Shown one piece after another: positions 1 to 8,810 of a DNA stretch of 12,908 bases. Origin of the DNA: Ichthyophonus hoferi (taxonomy: Eukaryota > Opisthokonta > Ichthyosporea > Ichthyophonida > Ichthyophonidae); NCBI GenBank assembly GCA_002751075.1, contig NAOQ01000146.1, positions 65,613-78,520 of the forward strand, given 5' to 3'. Numbering within the stretch: the first letter of the stretch is position 1; each line of letters opens with the position of its first letter. The translations under genes were made by a program, and so were the position numbers. The notes under the pieces were generated by a model that was not told the DNA's origin, searched no databases, and saw nothing but the letters and a program-made list of their open reading frames with translations.

Positions 1-159
1 AAAAAAAAAAAAAAAAAAAAAACATAACAAAATAAATGAAAATATCGATTAAAGAAAAATATCAAGAAAAATAGAGCTCATTGTAACAGGAAAAAGAGGT
101 TATATATATGGTATGAACAGTTAAAACAAAAGAAATAATAATAGAGAAGAAGTGCAGAC
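1..159. other. Partial intron of the POMGNT1-like gene, starting in a 22-base A run
   Basis: No further catalytic-domain exon (for example the SAWND block) is visible on the minus strand. The left edge is a 22-base run of A followed by AT-rich sequence. Confidence 0.6.
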
Positions 160-222
160 CTGGGCTAGTAATGGGATGGTCTGGGAGAAGTAGTGCAAAA
201 AATCGGGAGATACTTCTAGGTC
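160..222 (-). CDS. POMGNT1: POMGNT1-like exon 10: metal-site Asp and following helix
   Basis: A 63-base exon, residues 450-470, found by looking for the continuation of ILEE. It reads DLEVSPDFLHYFSQTIPLL then AQ, matching DLDIAVDFFSFLSQSI in POMGnT1 and DLEVAPDFF in GnT-I. Acceptor TATATGCAG at 223 and donor CAG|GTCTGC at 159 are both phase 0. It completes the EED-type motif that binds the metal and UDP in this family. The next exon is not visible in positions 1-159. Confidence 0.9.
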
Positions 223-477
223 CTGCATATATGTAGGTATGTAGGTATGTATGCATGTGAGCATGTATGATAGTAGGTGTGTAGGTATATACTATACGTG
301 TGTATATGTGGGTATGTAGATATGCATGATAGTATGCAAATATGACTTGGATCAGATTGCAATGAATGGTTTCAAGTGTTTTTGGCATGCATGTTTGCCC
401 ATATATGTAGATGATAGGGAGGAGAATAAAAGACGTCAAAAATTAAAAAATTAAAAAATTAAAGAACTAAAAAATTC

Positions 478-509
<32 letters not shown>

Positions 510-3500
510 TAATGATAATGAGCATGAGTCAAATAATAATAATAATAGACAAATAAACAAACAAAAATAATAAATGAAATAAAATAAACAAAAATAAATA
601 TAAAAAAATAACAATACAAAAAACCAATAAGCCAACCATCACCATCCTACCTCCTCTAAAATAATAGCATAATCAGCATCAGGGTGAAATTCGAATATCT
701 TTTCAAAGGAAAATCTATAATGCTGTGTAATTTGATCAGCAGCTCTGAAATATTCATTCTTAGTAGAGGTAGATCTGGTTTTAGTATGACCAGCCATTCT
801 TACACCAAATACACGCGCCACATTTCCCATTTCTTCATACATTCCGTCGGTGTAGACGGTAATTAAGTGGCGTTTCACCCCCTGTGCTTGTATTTAAGTG
901 ATGCGATTGGTAAGAGATGGTACATACTACTAGATGTATATACGTAAGATAAATAAAAGTATTATTCTTTAGTACAGGGGTATAAATATGTAAACCCACA
1001 GGCAGGTATAGATCGGGTAAAGTATGCAGATATACAATTAACAATGTATATCGGCTGTTAATAAGAGTTAGAGAGAGATCAATGGCGGTAATAGTGTGAG
1101 GCAGAGAGAGGACGTGGTACAAGAAGTAATGGTAGATGAAATAGAAAGAGAAAAGGATGGATAATGAGGGGAAAAAAAACATTACTGGTTGTTCAAACAG
1201 GTGTAACAGGCAGCGAATCAAATAGTTGGCCCGGTTACCTCCTGCCAATCCATTGCACCAGTTAAAATATTAAAATATAACGGATAGATAGGCAGGTAGA
1301 TACAATCACCCTAAGATATAACGATGTGGGGTGGTTTATAGCAATATATAATAAAACAGGGCAGGATAGTGGGTAGAATGATACCTAGCCAATGTATAGT
1401 GAAATAATAATGTACACGTGAAATGACTTGGCTATACCTGCTTATGGAGTATTCCCATTTAAAAAGGAGGTAAATGATAGGTTGTATAGCTAAAGAAAGA
1501 AAAAAAAGATATAGTATGAGTGGGGTCGTGTATATAAAGCAAAAGAGAGGTATAGGATGTAAAAATAATATTTAAGTGGTGTATGGTATAGAGTGCATAG
1601 TGTATAGTATATAATGTATAGTATAGTGCATGGCATAGTATAGTATAGAGTGTATAGTAGATAGTGTATGGGGACACGAGAGGAATCTGATTAGGGCACA
1701 AAACATTACAATCACATACATTAAAGACAATAAGCGCTATTAATAGAGACACACATATATATATAGTGCATGTACATTGGTGCATATTAAAATACTATTA
1801 TACAATGTCAACCTAATTTAACATCTACACATACCAAGAATAGCAATAGGTACGTAGGTAGCATAGTCGGATGATAGCTGTGGGTCAAATGGAGTCACTT
1901 CAGGGAAATGTAGTGTTTTGGATAGGTCTATTGATGCCATTACTGTCTCGTCGTCATACTTAGTAACAGGGTTGCTATGATTACTACTGCCCTTTATTGG
2001 GGGTACGCCTAGTCCTGTATAGGGAATATGTATGAGGTAGATATAGAGATATGTTATAAGATATAGGGCAGAAGATAACCCATCATACATAATAATATTG
2101 TGGTGCATTGGTCAGAGCCGTGTAGAAGTAAAACAAAAAAAGGGATGGGATAAGAGAGTATAAAGCAATGGCATGCTATAAGTGAGTGTATAATGAAAGG
2201 ACAAACAAGGTAGCCTAGCTTACAGAACTATAGAGTGTGAGTGCAGTAACACAGAGTCAATATCATTCCAATGAAGTGGTTATCAGGCTATGAAGACTAC
2301 TGTATGAAGCGAATAGACTACTTTACTCATTAGGAAGCCGTGTGCATTAATCAATTATCAACATCTCCTTAACAGCCATAACAACAAAGAGATTGACTAT
2401 TTGCTGTGTACACCGACCTATTTATCCACTCATTAAAAAGCCATATGCATTAATTAATTAATTAACTTAATTAATACATGCATGAATAGATAAGGAACAT
2501 AATCAGACTAACCCTTGCAGAAAGCCTGGCGGCCCATAGTATTTTGACATAGTCTATAGGCAGCAATCTGTTTGAGCTGGTGGCCTGAGTCTAAATATAA
2601 AAAATAAATGTAAGTAAAAGAAAAGAGAAAGAGATAAAAAAGGACTATATACATAGAAGTTGATGTACTGTTTTATTTTAAAACATTTTATGTTGTTGTA
2701 TTTTATTTTACATAATTTTATTTGATTTTATTTCAATTTTAGAATATTTTATTATAGTTTTTAATATTTTTATATATAAGAAGGAATGGATAAAGCGAGA
2801 GACGGGTATACGAATAGTAAACAAGGTATATAACACCTGGCTATGTTATGGGTTTAAGGCTTATCTATGCACAAGCTTATATAAATTGGTGGTAGTGAGA
2901 TGACTGGATTGTTATCGAGAGATTGAGGGGGGAGTTAAAATAGGCACGCCTAACATTGGCACAAATATATACATATATATACATATGTGTATACATATAA
3001 ACACACATACATACACATATGTGTACACATATAAACACACATACATGCACATACATAGGCCATCACATCCCTAGATAATATATATATACCCACAGCCATA
3101 CGCAATTAAATGAACACACGTAAATATACATGTGTGATAGATAGCATATTCCTGTTGTAGCTATCAGTGGAAAACATCTTCTGTAATGTATACACAGATA
3201 AAGAATTAAGAGAAAGAATAATGTAATACAACTACTAGATACATTTTAACATGTAGTAATCAGATGTGAGCAAAATACCGCATGTACATGAATTAGTGGG
3301 TGTATGTATGCATGTATGTATGTATGTATATGTAACTATTATAATATTTTTGAGTTATGAATATGTGTACCTATAAATGTCAGCCCTTTATTATTAAACA
3401 CGTAATTGTACAAGTACTCTGTATAATAATTACGTGTAGTAACATACCACCCAATCGTAGGCACGTGGCAACAGTAGCAGGTATACCGTCCAATGGCAAC

Positions 3501-6500
3501 GCAGGAGGTGGCTGTACTGTCTCGTACATGGAAGGACTAAATTCACCCTTGACCCCTATCAGCGCCCACATCCATCCTATTTGCATGGCATCGACCTGTG
3601 TGTGAATGCAGTCACTATTAGAATTGCACTCTATTGCCGTACTTTATATATATATATATAAATGAATTGGTGCATGTGGCTGCGTGTATGATATTATATG
3701 TGACTATATGCATGTACAGGTATGTGTGGGTAAATATAATATGTATTATGTGCTATGTACTAGGCAATAAGTATTGCGTATTATATGAGATGAAATATAT
3801 ATTATTAACACATAAAGAGTATATATATATAATGTACATATATAGACATATATAGACATAAATATGCGAGCACAAATGAGGGTAAGTAGAGAGAGCAACA
3901 CTACATAACCAATATTCAATATTAGTTCAGAGTCATTGACATATGTATAGTATATATTATATATATTGTATAGTATGGAATGTATAGTATATACTATATA
4001 GTGTATATAGTATATACTCATAACCAGATAAGTGTATACGTACCCTCCAGCTACTTAGCCGTGCAAATGCAGCCCTGGTGGCTGGTTTCAAGGAATATGA
4101 AGCCTCCTTCGCCGCCGCTACAGCCACTACTGTGCCCTCGGGGATACCTTCAATGTAGTCCACTAGTTCACCATCATCCTCTCGCCCAGTGTCAAAGGAC
4201 TGTGGGGTGGTTACGAAATGGCTAGGGTCAGGTATATAGTTGGAAGTATTACCTGAGATTGTATAATACAGGTATGTGATCTTATAGTTTAATTATATAT
4301 GTATACTAACTAATTGTTACTCGGACTTGATAAGGTATATATATATAATGTTCAAATAAGAAATATATAAATCTAACAGGATAAAGAGAAGATGTGAGAC
4401 TGATACTAAGAAAGTTAAAACAAAAGAGAATAACCTTGATGCAGTCAAAAATAAAAACGATAGAAAGGCAAGACATTAATAAGCAATAGGATGGATGGAG
4501 TGTGAGAGGTGGGTAAAGGGGTGACTGGATGGCATGTGTTTGGATGTTTGAAGGTATATACATGTGTATGTGTGCTGGAATAGAGAAGGTTGTGTAAGTG
4601 TATAATTATCTACGCGTGAATACATATATGCAAATACATAATCGAGTATACCATAACTAGATCGATAGCCAGAGGAAGCGCTAAAGTAACTAGGTAGACA
4701 GTTATAACATAGATATATATATATATATAGTAAGCTATTCAATAAGAATGCATTTCTCTTGACAGCTGATAAGAAAAACAAAACGGGTAATTGTTAAGAC
4801 ACATAAGATGTTTGTGCATACATATATTATAATCAGGTGGATAAAGAGATGATATATATATATACTATATGATGACGTAAGTATGTAAGTAGACCAATTA
4901 GTGTCCTCCCTGCTTATCTCTAAGGGGTATATAGGTACGCACCGTCACATTTAGAATATTCCCATTGATTGGGTCAATCTGCACCAGATTAAGACCATTA
5001 TTTGATGTGTTATGACTAATTACAGGCGACCCATTGACACACACCACAGCTGTCATCAAGGAAGAATAAACAGATATACATAGTTGAGAATCCTTACAGT
5101 ATAGTATCGCACAGCCATCTGATGATAAGAAAAGGGGTATAAGCATGACGTAAGGAATGATAGTGCAGGGTTCAGAGATAACATGGTATAGTATAAGATA
5201 GGATAGTATCGGATAGATAATATAAAATAAAATAAAAGAGACCACAAGGAATGTAAATAATGGGGGATCATATATGGAAAGTAAATAAGTCGGAAAGAGA
5301 GAAAAGATACTGTGATGCCGCGGTAACCCTATGGCTATGTATGGATAGTATAAGTTTAAAATAAAGGTGGTGGTGTATGTAGGTATATAAGAAAGGCCAG
5401 GTTTGTAACTGCAAGGAGGAAGGGAAAGTACTCAAATGTACGTGTAATGATTGATGTTGTGCCTTAATGGTAACAATATATATATAGCACCTGGACAAGC
5501 ATGAAAATGGAACATTTGCTAACTAATATAGTAATAAGCATAGAAAGATTGATCATAATAGTGTATTTGTTGCATATACAAACACTTGATCATACGGGTA
5601 AGAAAGTAAATAAATATATATAATAGCGATAGCAATGGTTGTATAGATAGATAGATGGACAAAAACATATACATATATATATATATATGGATAGCGGAAG
5701 AAATAGATAGATAGAAATATATGTATTCATGGAGCGAGAGGTCCTACCAAGAGGCAGATAAATAAACAAGAAGTGAAAATAAAAACGACTAATCTGATAT
5801 AGAAAGATAAAGTACACTTCTGGCTACAAATTTATAAGATCAAAGTAAAATGATATGGGTTTCTATAATTTTAAAGGGATGCAGGGATAAGTTCAAACCT
5901 CCATTAAAGTTGACATAATTTTTTGGCTCTGGTAAAGTCTGGATGGCCTCAAACACATAGGCACCTTTCCCTTTCTCATTTTTTGAAGGTTTTTTATTTT
6001 GTTCCTCTTTAACTGGTTGTTGTGGCACAGCATGACTATCGTTTAAGTATGGATGGTTGTTGATGGGAGGCCCTAAGCCACTGTCATCCTTGCGCACTGA
6101 ATGAATGGGGAAGAAATAACATAAACATCGTTTTTGTTTTAAGTGCATTTATAATAAAATATCACCGTAGTCACTAGAGCATAGAGAGAAACGTATTCAT
6201 GGGTATATAAACACAGTAAACCATATAAAACAGGACCCACATAATAGTACAATGCCCTTTATTGTATCATCTCTGTTTATACATAATTATATAATATAAA
6301 CACATTCATCTTTTTATACAGCAGTGCTAATAACATCAGTTATAGTTAGTAAGGATTGTGTGTAAATATGACGAGCCATAAATAACTACAGGGAGGAAAG
6401 AGAACAAATTGGCTATTGCAACCCTCATCTCTCTATATACGAGCAAAAGCATTGGGTGTAGAGGAGGAAATTTACCAATAACAATAGGCCCATAGGGTTT

Positions 6501-6599
6501 AAGTCGATGCATAACCTTGCTACCACATATGATGACGAGGCAGACAAGTATAAAAAGCAAATCTAGGGTGTGTGGTTGTAAATAGTAAGTAAAAGTCAT
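160..6599 (-). CDS. POMGNT1: POMGNT1-like O-mannose beta-1,2-N-acetylglucosaminyltransferase, 10 exons, 3' end outside window
   Basis: In animals this enzyme acts in the Golgi lumen and transfers GlcNAc in beta-1,2 linkage to O-mannose on proteins such as alpha-dystroglycan. Exons in transcription order are 6599-6476, 6096-5899, 5118-4943, 4199-4044, 3595-3448, 2590-2513, 2014-1835, 1241-1186, 881-651 and 222-160; all introns are GT-AG, phases agree and no stop interrupts the 470 codons. Residues about 12-27 form one membrane segment after a short N-tail (type II). Residues about 42-118 are a polar Lys/Gln/Pro-rich linker. Residues about 119-245 match the ILEI/PANDER-like stem of POMGnT1 (VYSS, VNG, FDT, then IPEGTVV and KEASYSL, then IGW.WALIGVKG). 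The catalytic domain starts near residue 345 with VPIAILGGNRANYL, followed by ITVYTDGMYEE, QHYRFSF and ILEE-DLEVSPDF. The stem domain and the ITV..DG.YEE block favour POMGNT1 over MGAT1. Human POMGNT1 is 660 residues, so roughly 190 are missing to the left. The start is less certain than the rest, because the frame is open upstream of this Met. Confidence 0.92.
228..340. repeat. Degenerate GTATG/TAGG microsatellite in intron
   Basis: Imperfect repeats of GTATGTAG and GCATGTATG type within the intron between exons 9 and 10 (223-650). Read on the minus strand it yields His/Thr/Tyr/Ile-rich nonsense. Confidence 0.7.
478..507. repeat. (TAA)10 microsatellite
   Basis: Ten uninterrupted TAA units, followed by further broken AAT units to about 546. 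Intronic, between exons 9 and 10. A likely length-variable locus. Confidence 0.9.
651..881 (-). CDS. POMGNT1: POMGNT1-like exon 9: catalytic core up to the metal site
   Basis: Residues 373-449. HLITVYTDGMYEE, GHTKTRS, ITQHYRFSFEKIF and DYAIILEE follow the family order. Between GHT and QHY it appears about nine residues longer than human POMGnT1. Acceptor AAGCACAG at 882; donor GAG|GTAGGA falls directly after the two Glu of the metal-site motif, so the next residue, Asp, is encoded in exon 10. Confidence 0.95.
1186..1241 (-). CDS. POMGNT1: POMGNT1-like exon 8: nucleotide-sugar strand and helix
   Basis: Residues 354-372, GGNRANYLIRCLLHLFEQP, the conserved GNRPNYLYRMLRSLL block. The acceptor TTGGCAG at 1242 gives the family's spacing after IAIL; the next AG three bases on would drop one Gly. 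Donor CCA|GTAATG is phase 0. Confidence 0.93.
1574..1672. repeat. Degenerate TATAG/TGCATAG repeat in intron
   Basis: About 100 bases of imperfect TATAGTG and GTATAGTAT units in the intron 1242-1834. Similar sequence recurs at 3940-4018 and near 5185-5235, in other introns of the same gene. Confidence 0.65.
1835..2014 (-). CDS. POMGNT1: POMGNT1-like exon 7: entry to catalytic domain
   Basis: Residues 294-353. A variable Ser/Asn/Asp-rich segment leads into YVPIAIL, the first beta strand of the GnT-I/POMGnT1 fold (VPVAVIAGNRPNYL in human POMGnT1). Acceptor CTATACAG at 2015; an alternative acceptor six bases downstream would remove two residues. Donor G|GTATGT is phase 1. Confidence 0.88.
2325..2460. 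repeat. Diverged direct duplication in intron
   Basis: The 33 bases at 2325-2357 recur at 2428-2460 with five differences by my count, all transitions (G to A or C to T). Weaker similarity extends to the left of each copy, so the unit is probably about 103 bp. Both copies lie in the intron 2015-2512. Confidence 0.65.
2513..2590 (-). CDS. POMGNT1: POMGNT1-like exon 6: Cys-containing connector
   Basis: Residues 268-293, too short to stand out as an open frame. It carries DSGHQLKQIAAYRLC and RQAFCKG, two cysteines spaced like the CHWADTEL...RRFCSK segment of POMGnT1. Acceptor TTATATTTAG and donor G|GTTAGT keep phase with both neighbours. Confidence 0.85.
2981..3044. repeat. Tandem pair of about 34 bp, CA/TA-rich
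   Basis: The 30 bases at 2981-3010 recur at 3015-3044 with one difference, a 34-base period, inside a longer CATA-rich stretch (about 2965-3060) of the intron 2591-3447. Confidence 0.75.
3301..3333. repeat. TGTA microsatellite
   Basis: About eight TGTA units with one TGCA interruption, in the intron 2591-3447 roughly 115 bases downstream (in transcript sense) of the exon 5 donor. Confidence 0.75.
3448..3595 (-). CDS. POMGNT1: POMGNT1-like exon 5: end of stem domain
   Basis: Residues 219-267. IGWMWALIGVKG matches the LGWRDTWAFVGRKG strand that closes the stem domain of POMGnT1; a Pro-rich stretch and ATCLRLG follow. Acceptor CACACAG at 3596; donor G|GTATGT is phase 1. Confidence 0.92.
3644..3661. 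repeat. TA dinucleotide run
   Basis: About nine TA units in the intron 3596-4043. Comparable short TA runs lie at about 4713-4729 and 5668-5688 in other introns of the gene. Confidence 0.7.
3986..4018. repeat. Perfect 15-bp inverted repeat with 3-base loop
   Basis: Arm 3986-4000 and arm 4004-4018 are exact reverse complements around GTG. In the transcript the hairpin lies about 25 bases past the exon 4 donor (4043-4042). It sits inside a wider TATAGTATA-rich repeat (3940-4018), so it may be a by-product of that repeat. Confidence 0.8.
4044..4199 (-). CDS. POMGNT1: POMGNT1-like exon 4: second half of stem domain
   Basis: Residues 167-218. It opens with SFDTGREDD, the FDT being the conserved ILEI/PANDER turn, and continues IPEGTVVAVAAAKEASYSL and ATRAAFARLSSW, equivalent to the V.DEGSFHL and AKALLRSLGS block of POMGnT1. 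Acceptor CCCCACAG and donor AGG|GTACGT are both phase 0. Confidence 0.92.
4943..5118 (-). CDS. POMGNT1: POMGNT1-like exon 3: first half of stem domain
   Basis: Residues 108-166. The stretch LCISVYSSLMTAVVCVNGSP lines up without gaps with LDVEVYSS..VYVAVDG in human POMGnT1 as I recall it. Then NGLNLVQIDPINGN matches the ILEI/PANDER pattern. The donor ACG|GTGCGT is phase 0. An Asn-Val-Thr glycosylation sequon lies at the exon end. Confidence 0.88.
5899..6096 (-). CDS. POMGNT1: POMGNT1-like exon 2: luminal linker
   Basis: Residues 42-107, starting VRKDDSGLGPP and ending NYVNFNG. The stretch is rich in Lys, Gln, Asn and Pro with no Cys, which suits an extended linker between membrane anchor and stem domain. 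The acceptor CATTCATTCAG at 6097 follows a pyrimidine tract. The donor G|GTTTGA is weak but phase 1 joins it correctly to the next exon. Confidence 0.82.
6476..6599 (-). CDS. POMGNT1: POMGNT1-like exon 1: start codon and membrane anchor
   Basis: Codons 1-41 plus one base. The ATG at 6599-6597 has A at -3 (CCACATGA). Residues 12-27 (LDLLFILVCLVIICG and neighbours) are a single hydrophobic segment followed by a basic stretch (SKVMHRLK), as expected for a signal anchor. The donor G|GTAAAT at 6475 is phase 1. The N-tail is only about ten residues and lacks the basic cytosolic tail I recall for human POMGnT1. The frame stays open upstream to about 6872 through repeat sequence. An acceptor-like TTATTAG ends at 6607, so a 5' UTR intron or an extra upstream coding exon is possible. 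Confidence 0.7.
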
Positions 6600-6719
6600 G
6601 TGGCCACTAATAATACAATAATATAGTAATATAAATAATGAAAACACCCGAGCATTAACGGTACAATAAGACAGGGTAAAAAGATTTGCAACATAGGTAC
6701 GTGTGTATGACTGTTTGGG

Positions 6720-6870
6720 TTGGCTATATGTATGCAAGTATGTATGTATGTGCATGTATATATGTATATATTTTATGTATATATGTATGTGTGTATGTAT
6801 ATGTGTATGTATGTATATATGCATATATTTATATATATGTACACATGTATGAATATTTGAATGTATATGC
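6720..6870. repeat. TGTA/TATG-rich simple repeat upstream of the POMGNT1-like start
   Basis: Imperfect TATG, TGTA and TA units for about 150 bases. The open frames through it, on both strands, encode Tyr/Val/Ile/His-type low complexity and are not genes. Confidence 0.75.
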
Positions 6871-7321
6871 ACATTTGTAGGATATAAAGTTAGTATGTGA
6901 TTCCGAAAAGGTGAACATATGTCTTTTTAGCCCCTTTACATGTTTAAAATGTTTTGTAGATATACCTATAAGGTAAACATAGGGTGTATATAGAGTATAC
7001 GTAAGGTATATTTATGGCATATTTAGAATCTTTATATGGTCTTCATAGTGTGAATCATGTCTCTTTTACACAAACAAAAAAGTACCAGCCTATATTCATA
7101 TTCTGTCCTCCCTTTGTAAAATCTAGTTAAATTTCACCAATAAGTAAAATAAATTCATACGGTTAAACCCTATAAAGCTGTCCCTTCAAAGAATATCTGG
7201 GAAAAAACTAGTGGGAAAGGGTCCCTATGTATATCTAGATATAAGTATCAATACTTGTGTATTTATACGTGTATGTGTATGTTTTATACGGCCAACAACG
7301 TGTGGCCCCACTTACAAACTC

Positions 7322-7341
7322 TCCTAAAGCATATCTTAGGA
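7322..7341. repeat. Short inverted repeat
   Basis: TCCTAA at 7322-7327 pairs with TTAGGA at 7336-7341 across 8 bases. Intergenic and short; function unknown. Confidence 0.4.
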
Positions 7342-7412
7342 AGCAAAGATAGTCGGGCCTTTGGTGACAAAAAGAAATAATTTATCCTAGGTGACAGCCT
7401 GCCATGAGACAA

Positions 7413-7432
7413 CTCCTTCTTCAGAGAAGGAG
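7413..7432. repeat. 8-bp hairpin with 4-base loop
   Basis: CTCCTTCT at 7413-7420 and AGAAGGAG at 7425-7432 are perfect reverse complements around TCAG. It is GC-richer than its surroundings. No transcript is evident. Confidence 0.6.
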
Positions 7433-7545
7433 ACTTGTTATATCTCCCAAACATGGTGTTCAGGTGTTGCGAACAGTAATAGAATATTGTAGTTAGAGCT
7501 AACCCATAAGAATAATATAAGGAATGAAAAATAAGAGAAAGCGTC

Positions 7546-7630
7546 TAACGCTCAAGTATAATCCTAACCACCAACGCTAAAGTATACTCCTAACAAAACG
7601 CCAAGTCGCCAATCTCAACGCTAAAATATA
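7546..7630. repeat. Three copies of an AACGCTAAAGTATA-type motif
   Basis: Near-identical 15-base copies at 7546-7560, 7572-7586 and 7616-7630, each with at most a few differences and unevenly spaced (26 and 44 bases between starts). They could be binding sites or remains of a minisatellite. Confidence 0.6.
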
Positions 7631-8739
7631 AGTGTAAATAAATGACCATTTCCGATCTTGGAAACAATTAGATGGAATCTTTAATAGATGTACATGTCTC
7701 TCATTTTGGCCAATCATCTCTTGAATTTAAAACGAAAGATTTCCCGGATTTCCCGTACATCCTTACATCGTTAAAACCAAAAAATGGAGATCTTCTTCTT
7801 AGTTATTTTTAATTATTACCTTTTTACTAATTTTTTTAAATTTCTTAATATAATGTCATTATAGTACCAATTTAAAAAAAGAATACTTTTACGATTAACT
7901 AGTTTAAGTTGTGCAATTTGCCACAGCTATATTTTTTATTGGCTATTTAAATCTATTATATTTAGCGGTGCAATAAAATTGGGGCTCTGTCGTGGTGGTA
8001 ACATAGTTTAGTTCCATTTAAGTACAACAGATCATGTAGGGCAAATTAGATAGCCGTCTGCTTTAATCCAATTTGTGTTTCACCATATTTTTTAGCATGT
8101 TTTTCTTTAGAAATAAATATTAAAATATTACAAAAAAAAATTTACATTTTTCTTTAAAAATTTCAGCTAGGTTGCTACTAGCTACTATAATCTAGTTGTG
8201 AAATTAGCTCACCTTTAAAGTAAGGCCATACGTAACGTAAAAATAATACTATAATTGGGTGTTGTATGAAGAAATGTAGAGGCCAATTTGAAAGTAGACG
8301 TATGCTTAAGCTCGTCTAATCCTTACACAATGTAGTTCATATTCATATATAACATATAGGAAAGAATGATATATAACTGGATGTTGTTTATTTGAAGAAA
8401 AAAAATAGTAGCATCAAGTGTTTCATTGTTCAATCAGCGGGACCAATCATAAAAATACTTCACAGACCACTGAGGGCCACTAGAGTTATCCTATCTTGTC
8501 TATGATCTAAGCTATCATGTCCTAATCTTATTGGCTCTATTTTTATTAAATTATTTTAATGCTCACCTTGCATTGACCAATAGATTTACCTAACTATAGT
8601 CACTCGTCATTAGATTATCGGAAGCTCGATCGATCTACCTTACATGTTCATCCATCTGGAGCTGAATGATCCAACAAGACTCTTTACGAGGGGATAATAT
8701 GAACTACGGTTTATTTTTTAAAAGTGTGAAAGTAAGCCT

Positions 8740-8810
8740 GGTGTTTATAAGTTAAAAGACAATAATCATTTGCTTATTTTATGTCAAGTACAAGTACAGG
8801 GTGTTTATAA
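8740..8810. repeat. Direct repeat GGTGTTTATAA
   Basis: The 11-mer occurs at 8740-8750 and 8800-8810, 60 bases apart, with related flanks (AGTTA and TTAGTTA). No ends of a mobile element could be defined around it. Confidence 0.4.

Noticed and set aside
62-439. Minus-strand open frame of 125 codons
   Set aside because: It is mostly repeat-derived Tyr/His/Thr sequence. The real exon at 160-222 lies in a different frame.
2448-2477. TTAATTAA palindromes
   Set aside because: The short self-complementary AT run is a property of the ATTA repeat and carries no further signal.
5268-5498. Minus-strand open frame as a possible extra POMGNT1-like exon
   Set aside because: Exons at 5899 and 5118 already join in phase with no gap expected between linker and stem domain, and the frame shows no family motif.
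160-6599. MGAT1 (GnT-I) as the identity of the minus-strand gene
   Set aside because: The catalytic core is shared, but the ILEI/PANDER-like stem domain and the ITV..DG.YEE block fit POMGNT1 better.
6336-6872. Long minus-strand open frame of 178 codons
   Set aside because: Its first part translates a TGTA/TATG repeat (His/Ile/Thr strings). Only the part from the Met at 6599 to the donor at 6476 is supported, by the membrane anchor and by phase agreement with exon 2.
7404-7496. Plus-strand 30-codon open frame starting MRQLLLQRRRLV
   Set aside because: It overlaps the hairpin at 7413-7432, is very short, and has no splice, homology or codon evidence.
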